A stretch of DNA of 37,874 nt from Gnetum montanum (lineage: Eukaryota; Streptophyta; Gnetopsida; Gnetales; Gnetaceae): NCBI GenBank assembly GCA_015680685.1, contig MNCI01006092.1, positions 413,657-451,530 on the forward strand, read 5' to 3'. Below, one piece after another: positions 9,291 to 19,909 of the stretch. The position numbers were made by a program, and so were the translations under genes. The first letter of the stretch is position 1. Each line of letters begins with the position of its first letter. Under the pieces are notes generated by a model. The model ran no database searches. It saw nothing but the letters and a program-made list of their open reading frames with translations, and had not been told where the DNA came from.

Positions 9291-11100
9291 TTGTTCATTC
9301 CAGCTCACCCTCAGGCGAAGGTAGAGTCTTCTGTGTGCATCCTGCGATCCCACGGTCTCTGTTTCCTTTCAGCCGGAGATCGACGATTTCAGACGGTACA
9401 AGAAGGAGATCCCAATACACATCTTGTAACTTTCCGGTCAGAGTCTTTGTTGTTGCAACAGTGGCTGCATATGATCATATGCATCTTTGCCATGTCCGTA
9501 GCTGGGAAAGGCCTAGATTGGTATCGCGCATTGCCACGTTCATCCATCTCAACTTTGGAAGAGCTTTTGACTCAGTTTGTGACATGCTTCAAATATAACT
9601 TGAAGCTAGAAACCATGCTGGATCAACTGATGAGCGTAAAGTAAGACCCACTAGAACCAGTCCAAAAATTTATTCAATGTTGGAGTGCAACCCTCAATGA
9701 AATTCGTGAACCTATCGCAGAGGCTCACTTGTTAGCCGTCTGTAAGGGTGCAGTGAACGACTTCATCAAGTCAAAACTATACTACCTCGCTCCACACTCA
9801 CTTAGCTAGGCTTTCACCCAAATGAAAAGCATACAAGACATGGCCGAGGTAAGCAAAAACTCAGCTTACGTCAGTTACAAGAACGATTTTGCAAAGAAGA
9901 ACAAAGGTAAGGCCCCAACAACCATGGTGGCTGCCGTGGCTGCTGAGGCTAAACCCAAACATAACAATAGCAGAAACAAGAATAATAAGAAACCATCCAT
10001 ACCTGCGGCCGACCCTACACCCAAACTAGGCCAAGCATCATAGCCTGCTTTGCCCGAGACATCTGCATACACTAAACCTAACTTCGAATGTAAAGATCGT
10101 TCGAAATACATCTTGCTGCCTCTCAAACCTTCAGAACTCCTGAAGCAACTGTTGGCAGCAGGATACATCCAACACAAGCAGATGTCAGAAGAAGCAAACA
10201 TGAGGCATCGATGCTATTGCAAACTCCTTAGAAATCCATCTTTAGCCTTGCCCAACGAGCCTCTAGTTCCTAGGGGTTTTAGATCAGACAAGTTTTGTAA
10301 TTACCACCAACTATGTGGTCACACCACAGACTATTTTTTGTCATTGTAGGATGACATCCAAAGATTGATCAACTTGGGACAGCTGGTGCTGGATGAAAGT
10401 AGCCCGGTACATCCTAAAAACCAATCCGTGCATGTCTACATAGATCCCCTCAACACCAATAATGCCAGTTACGTAATCAACAGCATTAGTATTGATAATG
10501 ATCCCGCGCCACCCTTTTAGCCGTTTGTGATTTATATGCCTCAGTGTAGTGCACCAATGCCACCAATGGTCGGTCTAAGCTCGTGGTCATCTTTCATCCT
10601 GAAAGTACCACCATGGGCATCCACCTCTGCACTGCCTGTTGGTAGGGCCACAAAACGCGGTCAACTAACACCTCTAGCCCCATTCATAATTAGGGGGCCA
10701 ACATCTTCAACAACCCCCATCCTGTACAACAACATTAAACAACCTCTTCGTGCCACGACTCGAGAACCCTACTTGGTGTGCGAGGCGTCGAAGGGGGATA
10801 TTGTCAAAAGTATCTCCAAAACTATGCCTTCACCCTTTAAGTCTACACTTTTATCACCAAAGATGAAGGTTGACGTGATTACACAGCCTATGGCATCTTG
10901 TCACCCAAAATCTGAACCTAAGTCTGGAGCTGTCTCCCCTTGAGAGATTCATATTCTAAGGCGAATCGACGAGGAACGTGTAAAACAGACGGGTGACCAA
11001 GACTTCTTGGATGCCCTCACCCATGTTGAGCAAGCCCTAAGGCAGAAAAACACCATGTTAAGCCTATATGACCTAGTCACTATGTTCGCCCCTCACTGTG
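9291..11100 (+). pseudogene. gag: gag of element 2
   Basis: One reading frame is followed from 9291 through protease to 11918 with stops but no frameshift. The Retrotrans_gag core is plain: EGDPNTHLVTF, then VAGKGLDWYRALPRSSI and LEELLTQFVTCF near 9500-9600. A basic, Lys/Asn-rich tract lies at 9890-10000. Near 10290 a zinc-knuckle-like CNYHQLCGHTTDYF precedes DDIQRLINLGQL, matching the C..H...GHDT..C form of Tat gag proteins with the last Cys lost. Stops lie at 9642, near 9808, 10041, 10347, 10518 and 10941. The N-terminus may be shortened, since the PBS lies only 46 bases before 9291. Gag would build the particle and bind element RNA. Confidence 0.85.
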
Positions 11101-11318
11101 AGGCTCTAGTTTGCATGCTAACGGTAATTCTGGTCGACGAAAGCATGCTGGCAAACGAAGAGGTGATCTATTCGGTCATACTCCCCTCTGTATCCATGGA
11201 GCCCATAATACCTCAACTGACTTTTAGCAGTGGTGCCATTAAGAAAGATCCCGAAGGAGATCAAGTAACTACGGAGCCTCTCTTCATTATAATTCGGATC
11301 GGCCAATACCAAATCTGA

Positions 11319-11918
11319 AGGGAACATGTCAATGATGGGGCAGCTACAAATGTCATCTCTTTCCCTATTATAGATAATCTAGGGTTGGTTGACCAGATCA
11401 AACCAACGGTGACGTCATGTCTACTGTCCTTCAACGGGGCACATGTCATGGTGAAGGGCACAGTTCATGTGAACTTCGTAGCAGGGGATGAGCTCCCCAC
11501 ATACGTAACGTTCGTCGTGGTCGAAGAAATGCCTGGGTTTAACCTAATCTTGGGAAGGTCCTGGTTAGCACAACTTGGGGCCATCTCCTCACCCATACAC
11601 CAAGAAATCCACCTACCATACGTAGGTGGTGAGGTGATAATCCACGGCGATGGGGTGGTAACGCAAGTAGTCAGCAACATAAACAGAGAGCAAGGTTCAG
11701 AGGTTACAACCTTTGAAGGTGAAGCACCTGTTCACGCATGCACCAGTTATGCAATGAAAGGATTAGCCCAATGAGGTGACCCTCAAATCGAAAATGCATG
11801 GGCGGAGTTACCCTTTCAAGCAAAAGATAGTGACATGAGCGAAGGGCTCGACGAAACACCACGATCCTACGTCCCGATCAACTCGCGAAAGGTCAAGAGG
11901 CAGTTACGTACAGCATAG
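11319..11918 (+). pseudogene. pro: aspartic protease of element 2, end of the gag-pro frame
   Basis: The frame is continuous with gag. HVNDGAATNVISFPI holds the DxG-type active-site Asp in the form seen in plant Tat elements, and FNLILGRSWLAQLGAI corresponds to the conserved LGRPWI flap-side motif, followed by SSPIHQEIHLP. Stops occur just upstream at 11316 and at 11772. The frame then runs to two consecutive TAG codons (11916-11921). A gag-pro frame that closes before RT fits Ogre-like expression, in which RT is reached by splicing. It would cleave the polyprotein during particle maturation. Confidence 0.85.
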
Positions 11919-11999
11919 TAGCCTTGCAACCTCCCACCCAGTTGCCATCCTCGCATGTTTGCTTTTTACTTAGATCGTCAATGTGTCTTCCTTTCGGCA

Positions 12000-12180
12000 T
12001 GTTACATGTGAAACGGCCTGAAACGGCCTAAAACTAGCATTATCGCCTTTCATTTTATTCAAACGTTCCGAAACAGCCTAAAACTAACAAACGGCCCGAA
12101 ACGGCCTAAAACTAACAAATGGCCCGAAACGGCCTAAAACTAACAAACAGCTTGAAATGGCCCAAAATTAGCATACAGAA
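12000..12180. repeat. tandem block after protease, CGGCCCGAAACGGCC..TAAAACTAACAA
   Basis: About five units near 30 bases long repeat GAAACGGCCTAAAACTAACAA. The unit resembles the block before RT in element 1 (2996-3195) in both its GGCC part and its TAAACT core. It flanks the antisense gene on its 3' side. Confidence 0.85.
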
Positions 12181-12437
12181 GTGCAAAAACTTTAATAACA
12201 CACATCATAATACAAAATCGGCCCCCTTCTTTTTTGAAGTCTTGCATTCTATTCAAAATTTTTTCGCTTATTGGTAGTGTCTTTAAATTCTATTAAAAAA
12301 TACAATAAAAAGGGGAGTTAAGCCCCATGCTCTCATGGTTTAGCCCCATTCGCATCACCTTCGCTGTTTGTCCCTGCTTCATCCACTTGTGCACCACCTG
12401 CTCCTATATTACCTCCCACCACCACATCATTCCTTTC

Positions 12438-12690
12438 CTCCACGGGCCTCACACCTTCGTTGAGGGCCTATATTCCACAATATATATATATGTATATATA
12501 AAGTAGTTAGTAGGGACAACAAATGCGATAAACGACAGCTGTCTCCACGGGCCTCACACCTTCGTTGAGGGCCTATATTCCAANNNNNNNNNNNNNNNNN
12601 NNNNNNNNNNNNNNNNNNNNNNNNNNNCAATATATATATATGTATATATAAAGTAGTTAGTAGGGACAACAAATGCGATAAACGACAGCT
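12438..12690. other. assembly gap (44 N) with duplicated flanks
   Basis: The N run is at 12584-12627. The roughly 103 bases at 12438-12540 recur as 12542-12582 plus 12628-12690, split by the gap. This looks like unmerged overlapping contig ends rather than a true tandem duplication. It falls in the last intron and last exon of the antisense gene and artificially lengthens the intron. Confidence 0.85.
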
Positions 12691-15600
12691 ATAGCAAAGC
12701 ATTAAATGACTAACCCGAGGGGAGCCTGCATTGGTCCCAAGAGGTATCTAGTCTAGGCCAAGCCTGAGACGATGCTCGATCTCTTCCATCGAAATATCCA
12801 TCTAGTGCCTATCACTAGGTTCAGCGTTCGTAGTAGCAACCTTTTCCCTTTCCAAGGTCTTCCACTCTAGAGGTTCCCGAGAGAGGGGGGCGGTTGCGGT
12901 CTCTTCTGTAGGAGGGGTCACCCCCAGGTTTGGAGATTTCATAACCTACACCTCCCTTTTAAATTTGGCATAGGCCTCAGAAGCACTGATGGCCTTCATG
13001 AACGTGTTGTAAGAGAATGCCTCCGCAGGAGCGTCTCTATACAATCTTCGATGGGTTTCATTTTCTAACTTGTATGTATATTTGTGATCCCTTTGGGTCT
13101 TCCCCCATTCGAAGATCTTGGCCCTGATGTCCTTCATATCTTGACACTTCTGGGATAGTAAATCCATCTACATCTACTATTCAATTATTTCACGGGTGGA
13201 TTCTACGTTCTGGCAGACGACGGTCCAAAACCTAGCGTAGTCATCTACAGCCCTTTGCAAAGCCATAGGGTTAGGATTAATGTTTATGAGGAAGTTAACC
13301 ATCAACCTAAGGTTCTCTACCTTGGCAACTAGTTCCGCCTCTCTCTGCTCGCCCCTATGGACTCGCTTCCATAGTTCCTCGTTGGTACACCTACATTCCC
13401 ATAGGGAGCATGTCGAGTGCAAAACACATTTTTAAGCCTCGTCAAATATGCGACGAGACACTTCGGTCACTTCAGACGAGAGTGTGGGCACCGCGCCAAT
13501 CTTCGTAGGTCGAGCTGTGTCCCACTTGAGCCGAGAGGCTACTCAAGGTAGAAAGCGCAATGATCGCGTTAACATGGCATAAATCAATATGTTCAAAAGT
13601 TTCAGTGTAGCAACATAGGTGTTTTCAACACTCCTACTTACCCATGCAAGGATCCGCCCATTGCAGGCAGTTGATCATGTCATCAACAAGCCCCTAGACA
13701 AACGTAAACTTGTTAGGAATTGTAGCCCATGACTCCGTTTGGGGCGGAGGGGGTCCTGAGACATCAGTAGTAGCACCTATTACACAATTAAGCATGTCAG
13801 CAATAGCTAGAATGAACTATAGTAAGGCACATCCCAAGTCTAAACTCACCAGCATCCGACTGCTGTCTTGTTTCTTGCCAGTGTAAGACAATCGCGTTAA
13901 GTTTGGTAGAAGGCCCGGCTAAGTCCATGGGAATTTCCTCTTCATGCGCTGGTGCTTTTCCTTTTAGGAGAGCAGTGTCTTTTTTATTTTAGGGAGGCAC
14001 CTCTTCGTTGGTAGGAAGAGGATCCCTAATAGCAAGAACCCCTACCCTGGAGACAAGACCTCTACCATTCCTAGCCAGGGCCTTTTCTTCCAAAGCTGAG
14101 GCCCCCGCATCTTTATTTGTTGCCCTTGTTTTGAAGGCCGACACTTCCTCGTCACCTTCTTCTTCATCTTCTTCTTATGCTGCCCGCAAAATGGGGTATA
14201 CACACAACAAACCGAGATAGGTTAACTCAAAACCATGCTACAAAGAACCACCTAACTAAGCATAGCAAACTTCCTAAATGCTTACCAATGGAGGGCTGCA
14301 TTTGCCGCAACTTGAACCATAGCCTTCGTTCCTTTTCATGGGGACTTTCCCTAGTCGAGGGGGGGGGGTCTCTTTCTCCGCAACTCCACGGGCATGGTCT
14401 CAACCATGACATGTTCATCCTATGTTGCGTTGCCAAGTATGATAGGGGGGATCTCCCCTACGCTATCTTGGTCGCAAGTGCTACAAACTGCCAAACCTTT
14501 GGTCATCACAGAAAAAGAATCCTTGATCATCTCCTGAGGAGCCTAGGCCTGCATGGTATGAAAGGCTTGTCAAATCCACGGCTTCAGAATTTGGTCGCGA
14601 TCTAGCTTAGACCAGACTCCGTTCTCCTGGACCACTAGGAACTCCATGAAGCACTTTAAATAGCCTATGTAGAAAGCATGGTGTATGTTAGAGCAGAACT
14701 CCGTTTGCTCACAGAGCTCCAAAATCTTTCCCTGCAAATGACTACATAGGAACTCGGCCCAGTTATAATGGGCCCCTTCCTCCACGACTTCCCGCATTAC
14801 CCAAGCCTGCTCAAGACCCAAGACCTTCCCCTAGGTAAGCAGTTGAGGGAATGCACGGGCATGAAAGATCAGGTATATCCCCATGGTAGGACCATCCTTA
14901 AGCTTGTCCATAGGAAACCCTTTCCACTCCTTGGTAAACCTCAGCCACTCCTCGATATGCCACTTCTAGAGAGTCAACTCCTACTTGCCCCTCGACATCA
15001 CATCGGTGCCATCAGTAGGAACACGAAACAAATATGCAAATAACTGGTCATTGATGTCAATGACCACTCGCACATCTTGCACATATGTACGAAAGCGGCT
15101 CGCCTGCCTAGAAAAGGAATTGACCAAGGAAAGCATCTCTGCAGCAGGGATGCATAGATTCGGCATCATAAACAAATCCATAAGCCTAGCCATCCAGATT
15201 CTCCTGAGAAAAGGGCCTAGAGCCCCTCATTCTAGCCAGCTCTGGCTCATCGATACTTCACCATATTTGAAGTAGATGTTTCCTCCTTGCCTTTTGGTAG
15301 TCACCATCATCACCTCACGAGGCTTCTTCGCTCCTACAACAATGATCATGGGGCATGCTTAGCATAAAAGAGAGGAAAGACTACACAAAAATTTGAGCTC
15401 ATAGTGCCCACTCATTAACCCACCAGGTCTATATGGTGAGTGGAATAGTGGGAGCTCAGCCGCCAAGACAGCTTCGAGCGTAAGCTGCTTAAAAGGTTCT
15501 CTCCACTCCTTGTCTAGCCAACCCTTCGCCTTGAAATTATAGTAGAGAGAGGTAAGTGTGTGTAGGTGGGAATGGTATCCTTTCCCGCAATGAGCAATCA

Positions 15601-16237
15601 CACCCGCCTGTAGGCTCTTAGCAGAGGCAAATTCCTGTAGGGCTAGTTGCGCTATGCCCAACTCGCCTGGCTAATCCTGAATCTGACTGTCATCAAGGTA
15701 GAACCTGGTGACAAGCGCACACTATTAACACTCGACCAAGCATGGTCAACGTAGCGTAACCAAGCAAAGTAAAGATGTAAAAATCACTTGCCAATACAGT
15801 AGATGGTCCCCTGTGGGTTTTGAAAGTACGTCCCCACATGGCTCGCGAGGTACAATGTGTTGTAGGGATGATAACACTGGTATTCTGGCATATCCCAGAT
15901 CTAGGCCAAGCATCTCAACCTTGTGGAATGCTGGGTAGACCCTCCTCCTGGCCTGCCTGTGGTTGCATTGTCAGAGAGATATCTCAAAATGCCCTGATTT
16001 GTCCCTGCCAGCAAAGCCTCTATTATGTCAGATGCCCGCACCTCATCCGAGGAAGTCCAAACCATGAGACTAAACTGGCTGAGAAGGAATTGCAGGAAGT
16101 CTCGCGCCCCATCCCTAAACTAAACCGCTTGCTCTCCCAAACTTATCAAGGGAGGGGGAACATTGGCCATGGGTCTACCTACATGACATAAGACTTCTTC
16201 AAGATCCAAAATGATCAGTTTAGACCTTGGCCCTACC

Positions 16238-16765
16238 CTGCACAACAAAAATAGCCAATGTTGACACTAGATGTGAACATAATACATGCGCTACATAACA
16301 ACACTTAGGGGATCATAAACGTGGCATAACATAATCCTTGTTCAACATAGCATAGCAAAGATGCAAAAGCCTAGCGTAGCAAGAACGTGCAAGTAACTTA
16401 GCATAACAATAAAATAACTAACAACGCACCCAAATAAAAATACGTGCCTACATCATGCCAAGCCAAACCCTCCCGAAGGTTTTATGTCATGGCATGTCAC
16501 GACATGTCAAGGTCGAGCAACTTAAAAGACCTTGGTCTCGTAGCCATGGTAACTGCCGTGGTAGGGATGGCCTTGCATGCAATCATAACGAGACCCTTGC
16601 GCGATCATGATAACCGAAAGAAAGAGGGACTGCGACAACACAAAAGCCAAAACGACATGGTCGTAAAGAAATGCAAGTAGCAAAACAAATAGGATAGAAA
16701 GCTAGGGTAGAAAGCAGCAGAAGGTGCAAGGAGAAAAGAATAGAGGAGACATAAAAAAACTCATG
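16238..16765 (-). other. first intron of the element 2 antisense gene
   Basis: The acceptor is TTTTTGTTGTGCAG, ending at 16238. The donor near 16765 is damaged (ATGAGTTTT with no clear GT). The intron holds CATAGCATAGC and GCGTAGC motifs at 16290-16400, the same words as the LTR starting at 22504. Open frames here have no recognisable content. Confidence 0.5.
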
Positions 16766-17024
16766 GAGTCAACGGTAGGTCCTCCTGCATTGGAATGCGT
16801 GCCCACGGCCCATGCCTTAGGGTCTTCTTTGCCTCCCCGACCTTCGCAAGCACCAACTGAGTCTTAAGAGCCATGGCCTTGTCCACAGATTTACAACCTT
16901 CGTCTTAGAAATTTACCTCGATAATGGATCAGCACGGTGACTCCACGCCCCGAGATCACCAAAGTACTCCGACAGGGAGTATGTGCTTTTAGGGAAAAAA
17001 TGGAAAAATTATCAGGATTCAATC

Positions 17025-17033
17025 CCTATTTAT
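17025..17033 (-). promoter_or_regulatory. TATA box of the element 2 antisense gene
   Basis: The minus strand reads CTATAAATAGGG, about 150 bases upstream of the antisense ATG at 16874-16872. The position matches the TATA box of element 1's antisense gene. This supports independent transcription but does not prove it. Confidence 0.6.
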
Positions 17034-17209
17034 AGCAGTAATAGCAAAATGAGGAAATTTCCATACTCTCTCCTTGATTAAGGCAAGGCGTGGCATGCGG
17101 CATAGCATGCCCGCCACAACATCACGACAATGTAGCATTTAAACCTCAGCATGCTTCAAGTCAGTTAATCGCCTCCTCAAAAAACAAAAATGATGCGATA
17201 ATATTTATT

Positions 17210-17610
17210 TCTTGACTTAAGGTCCGAAAAGACCTAAAACTAACAAATCCGGCATGACTACGCTTCTCAGGACTCAAGGACAGCAATTTCGACTTGTAAC
17301 AACTGTAGGCCGCAGTGACGTTAAACTAGTTATGCTTCTTACATCAGCAGTCACCTAGCATGCCTCGACATAGGTGGGAGCATGTTTCCTAATAGTTTCA
17401 TGCCTTCATTCCCGCATTGGCCACCTGATACATCTCATACACACAATTTCATTTCTTTTACCATGATTTAGCATATCAAGACTTCGCATAAATGACATCA
17501 AACAAGTGGTTCGACATTCACATACGATCTCACACTCTACAATGACTATATTCTCAACAATTCTAGATTCTTGTGCCTGGGCAGTACGCCACAACCTTAA
17601 ACTAGCAAAC
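17210..17610. repeat. degenerate TAAACT block before RT of element 2
   Basis: Weakly repetitive sequence contains GACCTAAAACTAACAAATCC, GTTAAACTAG and CTTAAACTAGCAAA cores. It sits where element 1 has its clear tandem block (2996-3195) but is more decayed. Confidence 0.5.
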
Positions 17611-17789
17611 TCTCAATCTTTACATCACCTTATTTAGAAAATCGTATCTCAGTGTTGCTTTGTAGATTTACATTTCACACAATCTCTGATGATCCTTACC
17701 CAGGCTCTCATCTTATGATGGAAGGTCAAGTAAGAAATGGAAACCCACCATGCCTTGTACATGCCTCTAAAATTAACAGGGCCACAAGG

Positions 17790-18850
17790 TAGGATCGTAA
17801 GATAGTTAAACCCGAACGTAATCAATTGAGGGTCGATTACAATTAATACTATAGCAACCATAGAAGCACCCCCGAATTGTCCCAAACATTTGGTCCGAGC
17901 CCTCGATTTAGAAGCCAGGGATGTAACCGAGGATCCTCTTGTCGAGATACCTGTAACCACAATAAGAGGAGAGGTAAAAACATTAAGACTTAGCTCCCTC
18001 CTAGACACACAAATACATGAGGGCATAGTTAAGACCTTGCAAGAACACATCGATGTCTTCACATGGTCATACGGGGATATGTCAGGTCTGGACCCATGGT
18101 TCATCCAGCATAACATTGTCCTAGACCCCCATGTAAAGGCAGTCAAGCAAAAGATGTGTAAAATCAAGCTAGAAATCATGCTAGCTGTAAAAGATGAAAT
18201 CACTAAGTTATATCAAGCAGGTTTCATCCACATAGTCGACTATTCAGAGTGGGTGTCCAACATCGTTGTGGTGTCGAAGAAAATAAGAGGGATATCAATA
18301 TGTATAGATTTCCGAGATTTGAACAAGGCAACGATCAAGGACAACTTTCCACTACCAAGCATCAATCAACTCATCGACACCACAGCTGGACATGCTTTGC
18401 TATCCTTTATGGATGGCTTCTCTAGATATAACCAAATCCATATCAACCTAGAACACCAGCTGTCAACAACCTTCATGACTCCATGAGGGACCTTCTGCTA
18501 CACCATGATGCCCTTTGAACTCAAGAATGCTAGAGCGATATACCAGCGAGCCATGACCTACATTTTTAGTCACCACATCCTAGAAACGTTAAATGATTAC
18601 GTGGAAAATATATCGGTTAAGTCCAAAGAGGTAGTCCATCACTCGTGCAATCTAGAGTCAGTCCCCAAGTGCTATCAAAGGAATGATTTGTGCCTTAATC
18701 CTAAGAAGTGCATCTTCGAAGTAAAGACCAGACGTATGTTAGGGTTTGTGGTTTTAGAGGTTGGAATACGGGTAGACCCAGACAAAGTCAAAACCATCAT
18801 CAACCTAGCGCCTCCCACAAACCTTAAGGAATTACGTAATTACAAGGCAT
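17790..18850 (+). pseudogene. pol: reverse transcriptase domain of element 2 pol
   Basis: Homology to element 1 pol starts by about 17790 (GPQGRIVR) and is clear from ALDLEARDVTEDPL at about 17893. Conserved blocks include DMSGLDPWFIQHNIVLDP, FIHIVDYSEWVSN, ICIDFRDLNKATIKD, LLSFMDGFSRYNQI and MMPFELKNARAIYQR. The catalytic box reads YVEN (18598-18609) instead of YVDD, removing both metal-binding Asp residues of that box. TGG has become TGA near 18484. A frameshift lies near 18840, in the segment where element 1 reads LRGLQGRLQF. No start can be chosen; a splice acceptor upstream (CCTTACCCAG near 17680) is possible. Confidence 0.9.
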
Positions 18851-19909
18851 AGTGCAATTCATTTAAAGGTTTATAGTAAGGTTGACCGATAAGTTACACC
18901 CCATGCAACATCTTCTGAGAAAGGGGGTTAACTTCAAGTGGACAACCTAATGTCAACAAGCCTTTGACAACCTGAAGAAAGAACTCTTGCACCTCCCAAT
19001 AGTATACCCATTACAGAGGGACAAGCCTTTCTTCATATATCTCGCCACCTACGATGCATCCATAGTGGCACTACTATGTCAGAAGCAGGATGCTGGCTCC
19101 GAGATACGAGTGTATTACTTGAGCCACGTGTTAATATCATACAAGGAAAATTACAATGAGGTGGAGAGGAACTACCTAGCCTTAGTATTCGCGCTAAAAA
19201 TGTGGTGGCACTACTTATTTCATAGCATAACCAACATCATTTGCAAAAACAACGTACTCTGAGCTATCACCAGAAACCTGTACGAAAGCAGCAGGATATC
19301 CCGATGGAAAGCCATAACTAGAGAATTTGACTTATGTTACGTAAGCCAATTGTCAACAAAGGGCCAAGCCATAGTGGCCCAACTTACGGCCTCGCCAGTC
19401 GACGACCAGACAACCATCGATCCTGAGTTTCGAGATGAATATGTTAGCAATGTCACTATCGTCCCATCACATTTCGATGCAACTTTACTTTTTGACGGTG
19501 CCTCAACCACACAAGGAGGCAGCTCTGCTGCCATAATCACCTTCCTTTCTAGGGAAATGTACCCATCCGCTAATCACTTCGCATTCCCTTGCACCAACAA
19601 CATGGTAGAATACGAAGGGCTACTCAGAGGCCTCTTAACTATCCACACACTACATGTATGAAACCTGGCAATCCAGGGAGATTTACAACTAGTCGTGAAT
19701 CAAGTCACCGAAGTCTACACCTGCAAGGCTATGCACTTGCAACCCTACTATAATCTGGTAAAAGTTTTACTGAAACAATTCGCTACCACTGATGTGCAAT
19801 ATGTTCCACGTAACGAGAACACCGTAGTAGACACCTTAGCTACCCTCACGTTAAATATCCCATTGCACTCCTTGGTGAATCTGCCAACTATGATTATAGA
19901 ATGCACATA
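18851..19909 (+). pseudogene. pol: dual RNase H region of element 2 pol
   Basis: The frame after the 18840 shift stays in register to integrase. The first RNase H shows YLATYDASIVALL, YYLSHVLISYKENYNEVERN and ALVFALKMWWHYLF. The second, archaeal-type domain shows LLFDGASTTQGG, NNMVEYEGLLRG, GDLQLVVNQVTEVY and RNENTVVDTLATL. Its Asp and Glu positions persist, though GDS has become GDL and ADA has become VDT. Stops lie near 19261, 19659 and 19908. Confidence 0.86.

Larger units (their letters stand above)
12333..16874 (-). pseudogene. antisense spliced gene of element 2, FCP1/NIF-like HAD domain plus coiled-coil C-terminus
   Basis: Proposed exons are 16874 to about 16766, 16237-15792, 15704-15424, 15333-14286, 14179-13850, 13776-13642, 13541-12715 and 12467-12333. 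The last five introns (90, 106, 73, 100 and about 247 bases including a gap) have GT-AG ends and matching phases; the second has GC at its donor and is one base out. The start ATG lies in AAGGCCATGGCT. Exon 2 reads KLIILDLEEVLCHVG (HAD motif I, with DxE instead of DxD), GARDFLQFLLSQF, then MVWTSS (motif II-like) and NTLYLASHVGTYFQNP (motif IV with its Asp pair replaced). FYLDD..GELGIAQLALQEFASA follows, like the segment after motif IV in plant FCP1-like proteins. The next exons hold an unrecognised domain with YGEVSMSQSWL and YNWAEF, an acidic low-complexity linker (EEDEEEGDEE), a charged, coiled-coil-like segment (ELWKRVHRGEQREAELVAKV) and a Gly/Ala-rich end. Several in-frame stops and a frameshift between about 14570 and 14430 make it a pseudogene. 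The intact protein would be near 1,100 residues. Substrate and cellular role are unknown. Confidence 0.78.

Noticed and set aside
12438-12690. True tandem duplication in the antisense gene
   Set aside because: The second copy is split exactly by the N run, the pattern of unmerged contig ends.
16444-16680. Open frame on the plus strand
   Set aside because: It lies in the antisense gene's first intron, has no motif and no counterpart in element 1.
17649-18203. 184-codon open frame on the minus strand
   Set aside because: It overlaps the clear RT frame on the plus strand and shows no domain; it is a shadow of that frame.
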